Assembly (NCBI GenBank): GCA_002633005.1
Contig: NMRA01000408.1
Location: forward strand, 1 to 64,000
Reading direction: 5' to 3'
Length of the DNA: 64,000 bases
Source of the DNA: Phoronis australis
Taxonomy: Eukaryota; Phoronida; Phoronidae
Every line of letters starts with the position of its first letter. Position 1 is the stretch's first letter. The notes beneath the pieces are model-generated. The model saw only the letters and a program-made list of their open reading frames with translations, was not told where the DNA came from and searched no databases. Made by a program: the position numbers and the translations under genes. Positions 24,476 to 36,344 of the stretch are shown here, in pieces.

Positions 24476-27375
24476 CTATGTCTCTGACTTTCCAATGTAG
24501 ACAGCTTAACTGAAGTCAAACCCAAACCTAGAAAACAGTAGCTCCAAGTTCTCACAACCATAAACTTCAACCCATGCATTTCAAGATCAAAAACCTACAA
24601 GTAATTCACCAATAGATGGAGTCCAATGCGCAAGTCAGTAGCTTTTCCATTAGCACAGACACATCTGGCATGTGTTAGTGTTCATCCTTAATTACTGCAG
24701 CACAAATTGAAGGTCAGAGAATAGTTAGTTTGTATCTGGCTCTAAAGACAACCCATTCACACTTCAACACAAGTCTACCATGTTTCCTAAACAAGAACCT
24801 GTCAATATTCAGTGAGTTGGAACCCCATACAGCAATGAGTTTACCCATCAATACCTCTTACACGTTTGCTTTATCACAAGATTTTCACAAAAATGATAAA
24901 ACTGATAAATAAATTGCACAGGAAGATAATAAAACATTCTGATAGATTTCTCTGGATAAATTAATGATGACAAACTCGGTGAATAAACCTAACTTTTTGA
25001 AAGAGTTGTTCTGCATGTCATTTGCCTACTCCAAGAACAAAATTGGCATGCACACGTTTCTATGGCAACTCATATTCACTTAAGACACATTAAATATCAT
25101 GTTTCAAATGATAATTGCCTAGTTTGAAGTCACGTAGTTCCCACTTCAGACACTGGCAAATATTACCTGGTTGACCAAACCCAATAGTGCACTAGTGGGT
25201 GGGGGGTATTAAGTAATGATTCGCTTCAGTGAATCTCAAACTTGGAATGGCCTGCCTGCTCTCAAATGTGAATGACATGCGTCAGTTCCACACATGGATT
25301 TGGAAGCCCTAGCGCCAACAAACACACCGCAAAGGGGGAAACACAGCCAGCAGTCCTTTTGTTAGGAGTTCCAAGGAATCCCTTAAAAAATAACTCACCC
25401 ACATAGCATGATATTTTACAAAGTACAAAAACCATGGAGCATGATAGCTCAAAGTATTTCGGTTTAATGCACATACTCGGTAAGATGGAAATACAGCTCA
25501 AAAATATCCAAGAGAAAGGTTCCCACAAATGGATATATTGTGATAATTTCTAGCTCACTGGGATCTCAGCTGGAAAATAAACACATATGCCTGGCTACAA
25601 GACCACCCACTCCTGCTGGAACTCTTCTGTCAATGAAACAGAAAATGAATTGCTTCGCTTTTCTGCACAATTTTGGCAACTCAATGTGAACAAAAGTCTC
25701 CTTATTTGCTCGTTACATCCCTAGGTTTTTATGTAGGCCATTTACTGCAATTAGATTGTATTTCTTTGGTCAAATTAAAGATGAGTCTTGGCTCGGGTAT
25801 AACAGCAGTTTGCGAATGACTGTGACAATGCAGGCTCTTATCAGTTGATTTGTGACAGCAGAAGTCAGTTAGGAAAGCGGAGGCCTGTTCTTTAAAATAT
25901 CAGAGGTCTAATTCAAATATTAGTTTTGAGAACCAGTTTTAGTTCTCCACTGAATAACGGACATCAAACCCAGGTTTTAAAAATGTGGGACCCCTGCAAA
26001 CTTAGCCATTTATTTAGTAAATTACCAATTTAGTGTTCCATTATAATGGTACAGCAAAAATATGGACTACGTCTCATCAAAATTAACAAAATTTCATATT
26101 AAGACTTCGTGGATCCACAAAGGATATTACAATTTTAGGCTCAACTATGATTTCAGCTATGAAACCTGGGCCCAGAGGCATAAAAGTTATACACCATATA
26201 GCAACAATGACGTCGAATTACCACGCGTCACGTTGTTATTGTTGAACAATGCACCAGACGTCATGTAACAATCAAACTTATCCAGCGGATAATTTTGAAG
26301 TTTCATGCAACCCAGCACTGGTGGTTTTAGCAAAATGCCGACAATCTTACTTTGAAAACTCAATCTGGGTTGATGTAGGCTATCTTCACAAGTGCAAGTG
26401 AAGAGGGTTTCATTAACATCGAATTTCATCAGGTTTCTGATGGAATGTAAACCATTCTGTGACAATGCTTGTAACAACATGACATGAATCAAAACATCAG
26501 TATGAATAAATCTGTGAGTGTGTTGATTACTCCTGGGCTTACATTCATAAATAGAAACTTTGTCCATATGACTTACATCTGGATGAAGAAGGATGTGTTT
26601 GCTTATTTACCTAGCACACCATCAATATGTTGGTTTTCAGTCTTGATTTATAAACACATATACAATCTAAGATGATCTAGCACACATGTCCAGATTTCCA
26701 GAGAATCTTGCGAACGAACGATTCTACCAGTAGATGTCCTTCCATGGATCTTCTGCATGTGTGCCCAATGAATTAAGTGTGTTATTTTAGACATTTCTTC
26801 ACTCATGAGGAGAATAGTTGGAAATTAGCATGCACCAACATGTCATACTTGTGTAAGTTGTCAACAAGCTAAAATGAAACAGCACGACACCTGGATCAAG
26901 GACTATCGCAAGGAAAATTCCATGGGAACTTCCAGAAACACCAAGTCAAAGGTGTTTTTTTTTGGTTTTTAGTCGTGACCAGTGAGACGCAACAGAGAAA
27001 TAGAACAATTAGTGTGTATAAAAAATTAGTGTGGATGAGGCATGAAAATATGCAGTCAGGCACTACCGCAACACCGTGAGTATGTGAATTTTGTCGCGTA
27101 CACCAAATCAGCTTCAAACAGTGGAACGGTCTGACAGAAGCGGGACAGTTAATCAACCATTTACTCGTATGTAATTGTTAGCATTGTTGCCAACATTTGA
27201 AAATGAAAAAGTACAACATCAAGGCTATTTCAAGACCCCCAAAACACCAACGACTTCTTTCTTTAGTTGTCGCTTGAGTACAATGGAACAAGGAAATAGG
27301 GGGAAATCGTATGGAGAACCATAAAAATATTCACCAATTTCGACACCCATTTCAGCCACACCTCCCCCCTTCGGT
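24476..27375. other. No gene; one X-box-like site
   Basis: The longest frame (minus, 26567-26187, 126 codons) has no domain that I know. GTTTCTATGGCAAC at 25056-25069 fits the RFX X-box pattern. Words such as CCTGGGCCCAGAGGCATAAA near 26166 resemble common invertebrate repeat ends, but no second copy is present. Confidence 0.35.
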
Positions 27376-27556
27376 CACCAAGAACTTTTGCATTTGTCCC
27401 TCCTGTTGAATATCCGCGCTACGCCAATGTTAGTGGAGGTAAAAAAAATGACTGATATTTTAAGGACACCAACAACTTTTGCATTTGTCCCTCCAGTTGA
27501 ATATCCGCGCTACGCCAATGTTAGTGGAGGTAAAAAAACGACTGATATTTTAAGGA
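27376..27556 (+). repeat. 91-bp tandem duplication with exon-like content
   Basis: Two copies (starting about 27383 and 27474) differ at only a few bases. Each carries TTTGCATTTGTCCCTCC, GTTGAATATCCGCGCTACGC and CAATGTTAGTGGAGGTAAAA. GAG|GTAAAA could be a splice donor, and TTTCAG at 27351-27356 could be an acceptor in front of the first copy. The frame between them is open, but the duplication shifts frame. Whether it was ever an exon is uncertain. Confidence 0.55.
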
Positions 27557-29295
27557 CTAGTTTCGATTTTTTTCAGTCAACAAAGCAAAAGGAAATGCCA
27601 TTTCAAGCACATCTGCCAACAGGACCCAGGATGGCTGCTTTATAAAAATGACACACTTGCAGCGGAAGGTAACACTACACACTTCCTTGAGGGCCTAGCT
27701 CTTCTAGACAAGGGAGAATTGCGCCTAAGGGAGACTTTCTGAAAGACCTGTCAATCAAACCATTGGCCCATATTCATCTCTGATCACATATCAGACACCC
27801 TGCACCAATAGCTCAGTGATACATTGTATTCATTTTCAATGAAGGTGTTAAGCGTTTGTTTACCCATTTGAGAGTGATTTCAAATTAAGGATTTAGCCAT
27901 AACAGGAGGTGAAAAGACCTCTTTTGCTCAGGGCAACTGACAGAAGTGAAAGGAACTGTTCAAGATCCTTAACACTGAGGAGCGAAGTGCAATATTGAAA
28001 GGTTTGTTGTTCAATTAAAAATATATTCTCACATTATTTGTTGGTTACCATATTACAAGCTTCTTGAAATTCAAAGCTTCTCCAAACAGAACATAGTTGT
28101 ATGTAGCAAACACTCAAGGGAATCGTTTGAAATTACTTACGAAAATCTTATCTGTACACAACATTTAGAGAAAGATAGAATAAGCTGTGGGCCGTAGTTC
28201 AAGATTGTTGGGAGATGAGCGAGATTGCAAGTTTTTCGCGAGATATCACCATGCATTACAATCAAAGCGCAACACCACAATGGCTTAACTTGTGAGTATC
28301 TTTCATCCACCGAATGCGCCCCTGTTAAATTCGCTAATATTCAGCGGTATGTAAAAAAACAGCAGTGACACACAATGCCAAATCTGTTCAGTTTCTTACC
28401 AAGTGCGACATTAATACGCCCAAGGCCCATTTTATCAAAGGTCATAACTCTGGTCCTAACTACAACGGTCATAACCATTCTATTAATAAATTTCAAAGGA
28501 AACGCTTCTTCTCTTATCAAAACGAAACCGAGCCAATTGATAATTTTTCATTGTTAGTTTAGTTCCACAAGCCACATAATGAATTTTGACATCTGTATGC
28601 AAATTAAATTTGAGTCACGACCATCTGACCTAAGACTGTACTTACAGCCATTGATAAAACGGGCCCCTGATGTGCAGTAGCTGAACACCCACTATCAAAT
28701 AAGTCCATGGATTACAGAAAAAAATATAAAAAAATGTAAATTTTCAAAAAGTAATACTTGTGCTCCATCACAGGACGGTTTCCGGCCCAACCATGGTTGG
28801 GAGGAATTTAAAATGGTGCACATGAATTAACAAACTTCTGTCCATGAACAAAGTAGTCATTTAGCAGAAGACAGGAAGAATTGCAAGCTTCCAGTAATAG
28901 CTCAAAATTTAAACTGTGATGAGCAAAAACCTGCAAATGGTGGGAAAGCAAAGGTTATAAATTGATTTAGAAATTAATAATGCCATAATTCTTTGTTACT
29001 TTTATTTTTATTAACAAGAAAAGCAGGTACAATAACAAATAATCAGAGCACAAGGTCCATACAACATACAAGTTAAACATTCCACCCACATGCAATTCAA
29101 ACAAGTCACTATTTACCAACATAATACGAGTGTATGCAGTTAAAAGTTCAATTATTGATGGGGGGACATGACCATTTGATTCTAAATTTTTCATACTCAC
29201 TATTTTTACTGTGAATGTATATTAATTCTAATTTTGCGGGTATCTTTAAGCTTTGGACAATTAAATAAATTTAAGTTTTTGCATAGCCATTAGCT
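27557..29295. other. Nothing recognised
   Basis: Short frames only. A perfect 16-bp palindrome (CCCAACCATGGTTGGG) lies at 28786-28801. No MITE ends seen. Confidence 0.4.
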
Positions 29296-29299
29296 ATAT

Positions 29300-29368
29300 A
29301 TGTATGCATGCATGTATGAAGAATATAGCCTCTGTATGTAAGTATGTATGTATGTTATGTTTGTATGT

Positions 29369-29399
<31 letters not shown>

Positions 29400-29675
29400 G
29401 TATGTATGTATGTATGTAAGTATGTATGTATGTATGTATGTTATGTGTGTATGTATGTATGTTATGTGTGTATGTATGTATGTTATGTATGTATGTTATG
29501 TATGTATGTATGTATGTATGTATGAATGAATGAATGTATGTTATGTATGTATGTATGTATGTATGTTATGTATGTATGTATGTATGTATGTTATGTATGT
29601 ATGTATGTATGTATGTATGTATGAATGAATGAATGTATGTATGTATGTATGTATGTATGTATGAATGTATGTATA
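29300..29675 (+). repeat. TATG tetranucleotide microsatellite
   Basis: Long runs of (TATG)n are broken by TTATG steps and two GAATGAATGAATG islands (about 29523 and 29623). Apparent Tyr/Val/Cys/Met-rich frames here are artefacts of the repeat. Confidence 0.95.
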
Positions 29676-30194
29676 AAAGTGCATATACAATACTAAAACA
29701 AGTTTGCTGCTGAACGTCTCTCACCAAGCCAATTAACCTATCGCAAGCTCCGCCCACTTGCCTAAAATCGACAAACAAACAATAAGTTTTACCTCACAAC
29801 ACGTTGTTTGTCAGGTAAAATGACGGCTTGGAAACGAAGTAGTGTCAAGAATTCTGCATTCTGTTTGGTCAGTAATAAGCCGTCACTCAAAAATCCTGGC
29901 GATAGGTCAATTATCCAAGACCACATCAATATTCAGAGAAATACTGAAATTTACCGAATTCCAGAAACCTTTAATGGCCAGATAACTTCAAACTTGTAGA
30001 CAAAATAATGCTCCATAATGTATTCCTTAACCAAAAAAATTGGAACACTGGGTTTACAATTCCAAACAAAGTCTGCTAAATGGGCAATAGTACTTACAGG
30101 GTTCCCTGATTTTGAGAAACAATTTCATGCTTGTTATTCAGGGGAGAAAACTGGTTCTAGTCAAAATGCACGACCCCAGTAAATGTCTAATACT
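29676..30194. other. Nothing recognised
   Basis: Single-copy-looking sequence. One 63-codon frame at 29808 without a domain. Confidence 0.4.
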
Positions 30195-30465
30195 GCTTAA
30201 TGCATAGTTGCCAATTGTTCCCCTTTTTGAAGCTTAGTACCACACCCGCCCACAGAACCAGAATGTCCCCATTTCTTACATCTGGTGATATTTACACACT
30301 AACCTTGTTCCGCGCTTTTTCACTCTAAGCCTATTTCCCTATTCCGTTTTGAAGACACAACACCGGTACGATGTTTTGGGGTGTTACAGAGTGTTTCTCC
30401 CTTACGTTATGGCCTAGATGAGTTATCCCGGTTTTTTATTTTGCAATGTTGATTACGTACCGGTA
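30195..30465 (+). repeat. Dispersed family D, copy 2
   Basis: Diverged partner of 18785-19105 in the same orientation. The best-kept words are TTTTTGAAGCTTAG, CCAGAATGTCCCCATTTC, GCCTATTTCCCTATTCCG and TATGGCCTAGATGAG, with a final TTTATTTTGCAATGTTGATTA. Confidence 0.55.
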
Positions 30466-30552
30466 TGTAAATGAGTAATACTAAACCTTCATTATCTCTG
30501 TGATTGCTTACCCAAATTGGTTAGAAACAACATATAGCAACAATGCGAATAT

Positions 30553-31088
30553 GAAGTAGGTTGAAAATTGTCAAAATATTTTTAAGGTTGAATTTTGTGG
30601 TGAAAATGATCGGCCAAAAATCACTGAATCGTGTCCAGTACGTAAGTATCGGGAGGTGGTGCTGGGGAATAACACTCCATGATGAGCCTTCGTGATCCCG
30701 CGAGGTATGTCATTAGTGCAAAAGTCACCTATTTGCAGAAATTTTTGTTTTCACATTTACAAGTTGTCAATGAATACAACTGCACTTTGTTTAGGGTAGG
30801 TTATGTTAAAATAGCATTGTCGTTTAGTTCCTGCTATACATTAGAATAGTTAAGAGCTTGCAAATACACAAACCCTTTGAGGTAGATAAAACGCTGTTGA
30901 TGGGAATGACTGAGCAACTCCACTTGAAACCGAGGAATCTTTCATGTTACTCAATGAGAAACAAATTATTTAGTTCATCAGAAATTTGTTTTTAAATAAA
31001 ACCAGAATAGAGAAAAAAATCAGTAAACTGTGATTCAGTGTCCTTAACAGAATTCCATCATTAAACTTAGAAGCAGAGTAATTAGCAC
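30553..31088 (+). repeat. Dispersed repeat R1, copy 2 (uninterrupted)
   Basis: From 30629 it repeats the start of the window with few changes, and it carries the empty site of the hairpin insertion (TACTCAATGAGAAACAAATT near 30948). The block 30553-30628 extends the homology upstream, as shown by the inverted copy at 40728-40800. It shares the end word ATTAGCAC with copy 1. Confidence 0.85.
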
Positions 31089-31911
31089 TTTGAAAGTTTT
31101 TAACAATATCACATTATAAAGGTAAGATAAATCAAGTGCACACACAGGTGTGACTTAACAATATGAAACTACCTCGAATTTAATCAGCACACCTGTTGAG
31201 CAGGTTAACCTCCAAATATTATCAGCATTGCCTGTCAAAGGACTCTAGAAAGATTACTTGTAAATCTCTTTATATGATGAATAGGGATTTATGAAGCTTA
31301 TTCTTAATAAAAGAGCTCAGACTTGCTCTGATTTGCCCAAATCGTTTAGAATTTTTAAATTGTTAATAAAAATGTGGTGCCACATTATCCCTCTGTACAC
31401 AAGCCAGGTGAATTCTACTAGTTCACTTGAACACTGAATTCTGTGGCAACTGAATGATTTTAAAAACTGGTGGCAGTGACATGATTATCCAACTAATTAA
31501 AGCTGTATTTTGCTTATTAAGCTGGATAAAAAATGAAAATCTGATAAAATACTTTACTTTTGTAAGATTCCTTACCTATAGTAGTCTGAGTGGTTATCAA
31601 AAAGAACAACAAAACCGTCACTTTGAGTTTATGCAGATTAGCTGACCTTAAAACTGTTAATACTGAAATGGCGTGTGAATGCAATTTGCCAATGACTTGA
31701 GTTGGTAATGAAATGGAATCCTGTGACAGTAAGGAGACCGACTAACCCTGACCGTAAGATTCAATTTTTAATTTTTGCCAGCTTAACAGGGCAAGGCATC
31801 ATTAACAACCCCTTTGGATGAAACTGTGGTACCCAAACAATGTAGCAGCAGGCAGCAGGGGGCATGATTTACTAAGTCAGAAAGAAGTTAGCAAGTAAGT
31901 TTAAAATTAAC
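31089..31911. other. Nothing recognised
   Basis: AT-rich, short frames, no repeat match noticed. Confidence 0.4.
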
Positions 31912-32035
31912 TGAGGGGGGGCTATAGCCCCACATTTTTCAGCGCTACATCGCCACCCATGGTCTATGGGCGGTTTGCCAGAGGGGGACTGGGGGGCTAT
32001 AGCACCCACATTTTTCAGTGCTGCGCCGCCCATGG
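31912..32035 (-). repeat. GGGGGCTATAGCCCC element, two partial units
   Basis: GGGGGGCTATAGC(C/A)CC(C)ACATTTTTCAG occurs at about 31915 and again at about 31993, each followed by a GCGC...GCC(A)CCCATGG block. They are two head-to-tail copies of a G/C-run repeat of the same general style as family F. The minus-strand frame through them is incidental. Confidence 0.65.
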
Positions 32036-32235
32036 ATACAGCAGCTGCGAGAATTAGAAAGTCTGGATTTCTGATTGTTTGTCTCGCCTTCCACATTGAT
32101 CGCTCTCCCATGCCGTGAGGTATGAAATAGCGGCACACCTCCAGATACGGCAGGCAGATCAGCAGCCTCACTTTCGCACCAATGGAGATTCACAAGTTAG
32201 CGTCTGTCATCTGCATACTTTATGTTTTATATCAT

Positions 32236-32400
32236 ATGTAAATCATGTTGGGGGAAGTATTACTGCTGTGCCATGGGCTGGAATGCCGATTCAAGGAATT
32301 GGGATAAGCTGCATAAACATCCATGGATGCGGGATGTCACGTTTCACCCCAACCCGATGGTTCTGAGGGACGAAAGACATGAAAATATGCCCGTCATGCG
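32236..32400 (+). pseudogene. THAP-type zinc-finger N-terminal fragment (broken)
   Basis: The frame at about 32251-32370 reads GKYYCCAMGWNADSRNW, then HKHPWMRDVTFHPNP. This resembles the N-terminus of a THAP DNA-binding domain: near-initial Cys, x2-4, Cys, Asn, then a (V)(S/T)FH-x-x-P segment. The expected second Cys is Trp (TGG) and the usual FP after FHx is NP. The likely start codon is also out of frame (CATGTTGGGG). The downstream part of the domain (Trp, Cys-x2-His, AVPTIF-like end) is not visible. THAP domains occur in host regulators and in P-element-like transposases, and the context of mobile DNA favours the latter. Domain assignment is by eye. Confidence 0.4.
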
Positions 32401-33339
32401 AACAGGGGCGTCGTTGTACAATCGCTATAATCTTACCTCACGGCTGAGAAGAGCGGTTCTCGGCGGGAGTGCAGGATGCACTAATTGTTCATGTTTCACT
32501 GGGGAACATTGCAAGACCCTTGAGTCTTCAGCTTCTCAGCTCAGTTTAAACTATATGTTAGTAAAGCAAACAAATGGTTCCAGGTGATCAGTGCAATGGG
32601 CCCAGCCGAGGGGCTTTGCACGTCTAGTATGTGTACCAGACTGCCTCAATTATTTTCAAATACATAATTACTAACTACCTTAGCCACAAACGAAGAAGAA
32701 TTACGACTTACGAGTAGGATTAGGTCAGAACCTAAACGTTATATGCTAGATTTTTAATAAACTGTGAAACATATTCTTCATCCAGTTACATTCATTTTCT
32801 GTGAGAATATCCAACCATGGGAAAAGTGTTGCATTTAATATCCTTTGATCTAACCATGTGCCTTGAAAATTGGTACCAACTCATTCTTGTAAAGAAGAAT
32901 TGCTATTATTTGCGACAGACAAGTCTGATCAATTGAGTGCTCCATATTAAAACAATCTTACAAGTCCTGGGAATATCTTTATCATTCTAATTGGATAACC
33001 AATCCCACAACTTGGTAACAACTTATACCTGTCTGCCAGCTCACCAACTTCACTTGGTCACCAGGACACCGCATGCAAAATTTGCCAAATGTTGACAGAG
33101 CACAGAGACCATGTCTGTAACAACAGGGCTGTTATGGACGCCATGTGTAGGGTATTACTCACTGTGTGGGTCCTTGCAGGATTATTGTCTTATAATGTAA
33201 TCAGGAAGGGGTGTGGTGAGCTATCTTATGACTGCAACGAATTATGGATAATGGTTCAGTTAACTGATAAAGTGCTGCAAAAAGAAGAAGGTCATAAAAT
33301 ACGTAAGGCGGCAATAAAACAAAATTTTTGATTGATGAA
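32401..33339. other. No gene seen
   Basis: The THAP-like frame stays open to about 32587 without further family features. The remainder has short frames only. Confidence 0.4.
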
Positions 33340-33630
33340 ATTAGTCTCAAATTGTTCCTTAGTCAAATTTTAGGTGATTTCAGGGCATGGAAAGAAGTCA
33401 CTGTTTGACATCACGATTGGTCGAGACCAGACTCTCGAGGTTGGCTCCTAACGACATCTCTTTTTATGCACAGTCTTGTGTTACAATGAACTGTCAGTTC
33501 TTTGCAAAACCCAAAAATTGCATCTCATCCCAGTATGGAACGAGTTAAGACAAATTTTACTTGATAAGTGATCGAAAACAAAAGTTTGCTTCATGGGTGG
33601 AATGTAGGTTTATATAGCCGTATAGACAAG
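33340..33630. mobile_element. MITE-C copy 2
   Basis: The left half ATTAGTCTCAAATTGTTCC, TTTTAGGTGATTTCAGGGCATGG is followed by GGTCGAGACCAGACTCTCGA (palindromic core). Then come ATGAACTGTCAGTTCTTTGC and, at the right end, AAACAAAAGTTTGCTTCATGG with TAGGTTTATATAG. Same order as the copy at 36345. Confidence 0.6.
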
Positions 33631-33868
33631 GCCTTCAGGTGTCACGAAGGAAGACCAGCACCCAAATCACAGACAACGCTATCACCCATTGACACATATA
33701 TTCCATCTATCCCTGATACACACAAGGAATCAATGTTAAATGAAGACTTAGGCCACATTTGAAGATAAATAACACTGCAAATGCAACAAGAGCAATAGAA
33801 AGCCTTGAAATGCACCCACGACTGTACTGCAGACGGTCTGCTTATAGGGGTGTTTTTAGTATCATAAA
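33631..33868. other. Short stretch, nothing recognised
   Basis: Both strands carry overlapping frames under 100 codons, without a known domain. Confidence 0.4.
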
Positions 33869-35040
33869 AATGACCAATAGATGGCACAGAATACCTCAAA
33901 CTCATTCGAAATCGGGAAGGAGTCATCGTCTCTCTCATACAAAACTATTTGCGAATTTCTATAAGGAACTCCAAATATACAGAGGCAAGCGTAAAACCTA
34001 AAACTGCCACGTCCAAAAAGTTGTGAGTAGCTGTTGTCTCATTTAAAGGAAAAAGCACCTGCAAAAGGTCACCAAAATCCTGCAACAGAATTAGGAGCTA
34101 CAGCCATAGTTGCAAAAATACAAAATCACCACGGGAATGCCGCAGTTGTCAGACCTGTTTGAAAATCAACGTCAACAACAAAACCATGAACACAACTGCT
34201 AAGTTTCATAACGATCTTTTGGACAGTCTAAAGAGGTGAACGCCAAAAAACTGCACTCAAAATAATAAACAATGACCACCAAGTGGCGCAGAAGACATCA
34301 AATCCTTCTGAAAATGTTAAGGCACTGTTGTCTCCTCAATAAAAACGTATCTTGCAAATTTCACAAAAATCCATCCTTAAACTAAGATACCGAGGCAAAC
34401 GTAAAAAATGAATTGCCATTAGGAAGCGCAGGTGTAGTCAGATTGGTCTGAAACTGGTTGTCATCAAAGATCCTGCCACGGACGCAAAACAGTAGGGAGC
34501 GCTAGAATAGTGGCACCCCTCTGAAAATCAACCGTGGTCTTCCCATCAAGAACACATCTGCAAATTTTCATGACAATCCTTTGAGCGGTTTGGTGGATAA
34601 AGATGCAGATGTCAAAAACATACTCAATTTTTTTAAAATGACCACCAGGTGGTGCAGAATAGGTCAAATCTGTCCCAAAAATGAAAGGGCATCGTCATCT
34701 CTTAAATAGAAACCAATATAGAAAATTTCATGAAAATCCATCACAGAACTCTCCGATACAGAGGCAAATGTAAAAAACTAAAATTGCCACTCAGGGGCAG
34801 AGTGGTATTTGGATTAATTCAAAACTGCTCATCTGTCGTCAGCTTCATAGAAACACATCTGCCGAAATCTCCATTGATCCTGCGAGGCGTTTACAGGATT
34901 CAGCAGCAGACGAAGGACGCCCAGACTGATATGACAGTAATATGCACCCACATAAAAATGGTCTTTGTTGTTTCTCTCTCTAAGAAGTCTGCAATTACTT
35001 TGCTCCATGGCCACAAGTGCCCCACAAATCTTGATGTCTC
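33869..35040 (+). repeat. Array of ~8 diverged ~145-bp monomers, each with a CTCF-like motif
   Basis: Motif variants open the monomers at 33871 (TGACCAATAGATGGCACAG), ~34006 (weak), ~34129 (CACCACGGGAATGCCGCAG), 34273 (TGACCACCAAGTGGCGCAG), ~34412 (TTGCCATTAGGAAGCGCAG), ~34486 (CAGTAGGGAGCGCTAG), 34639 (TGACCACCAGGTGGTGCAG) and ~34782 (TTGCCACTCAGGGGCAGAG). After each motif the same series follows: GTCA(A/G)A(T/C)C...TCTGAAAA, then a TCTC..AA(T/G)A(A/G)AAAC step, TCTGCAAATTTCATGAAAATCC, and (A/T)ACAGAGGCAAACGTAAAAAACT. The monomers are strongly diverged, so this is an old array. Confidence 0.75.
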
Positions 35041-35544
35041 ATGATGGGGAAAATATAAATAGGTAATGTCTGCTCACTTGGACTGCCCACAACTCCTATC
35101 TTCATTGTACCATTGTAATGGTATCAACATATTACCTAAGTCCTTTACCAACAAAAGCAGGTTTCACCTAATCCTTTACAGGAAGGATCAGGATTGCCAC
35201 TACAAGTTGGTGCCAGGCATTATGCTTTCTGTTTAGTTGACTGGATGAATGAGAATGAGCCTAATGGATTATCCTTAATCCTGACCACAAGCAGGGAAAA
35301 TCTTATGTCACACTGTAATAACAGAATCAAGAGAGTGGAATAGACTTGATCTGATGACACTTGTGTCCAGACGAGCAGTGCCTCAGCACAAGTTCTCACA
35401 AGGGCCTCTTACTCTCACCATTCAGCTGAGTGTCCACACAACATACTTGCCACCAGTGACAAGGTGGGAATGATAGGAAGACGCTCTGAACATGAACGAC
35501 ACGAGTGTGCCACACGGTGCAGGTGCAAAGCTGATAATTCAGTC
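35041..35544. other. Nothing recognised
   Basis: Single-copy-looking DNA, no long frame. Confidence 0.4.
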
Positions 35545-35660
35545 TTGTCCGCACAGTCACCTCAAAGCAGGGGCTAGTTGATCAGACAAACTTGCACCAC
35601 CTCAAACAGGTGAAGTAAGTTGTCATGTCAAGTTACACCAGCTTGATATGTGTTCATGCA
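35545..35660 (+). repeat. Dispersed family H, copy 1
   Basis: GCAGGGGCTAGTTGATCAGA, ACTTGCACCACCT and GTAAGTTGTCATGTCAAG match 61100-61205 in order. Short non-coding family. Confidence 0.5.
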
Positions 35661-36344
35661 TCACTTGCGCAGATTTCCTGAAGGTAATAACGCCCTCACA
35701 AATTCTGCTTTTGTCTAACGGTAGACAGACATTTTTATAAACTAACAACAATGAGACCACATTTAGACATTCTCTGATGATGCAAATAGAAATCTATGTG
35801 TCACCAAGAAATATCCAGGGCCTGAAAGCTTTAAGTGGCAAGAAACCCGTGTTCCATCAATGGAGCAAATTTTTTATTTAGAGCACTTACAAAGAACAGA
35901 CAGTTTGTTATTCCTTGTTATTCCAAACTACCATACTTACCCATCAAAATAACATGACATGACAATAGCTAACATTTAAAGCCTGTAGTGAACAATAACG
36001 AACTGCCAGTTCCTTCAAAGCACAGAAATCACACTTATTTTGAGCAAGGAAAAAGTTCAGGTCAGTTTTGTAACTGTAAAGGATCAAAAATTGCTTTTGT
36101 GATGGAATACAGGTTTATAAACACTTTATTTTCAAGAGTAAAGTTGGACAAAATACGTTTTCTCAAACATCTTCAGATTCCTCAATTGAACGAGAAGACA
36201 ACACTAGGCAACAAAAGGTATTGTTTTCACGAGTTATTGCAAGATCCAAGGAGGATCCATAATCCTTTAATTCTCACAATGCCCCTTCATAAAAGAAAAA
36301 ATTAACTTTAGTAAGGGTGATTTTCAGAATAGAAACCTCGTTGT
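35661..36344. other. MITE-C half copy (about 35985-36123), otherwise nothing
   Basis: AATAACGAACTGCCAGTTCC, GTTTTGTAACTGTAAAGGATC and ATTGCTTTTGTGATGGAATA followed by CAGGTTTATAA match the right half of MITE-C. The left half is not seen. Confidence 0.5.

Noticed and set aside
28786-28801. Perfect 16-bp palindrome CCCAACCATGGTTGGG as an operator
   Set aside because: An isolated short palindrome with no gene beside it and no second copy.
29344-29778. Tyr/Val/Cys/Met-rich and Ile/His/Thr/Tyr-rich frames
   Set aside because: Translations of the TATG microsatellite.
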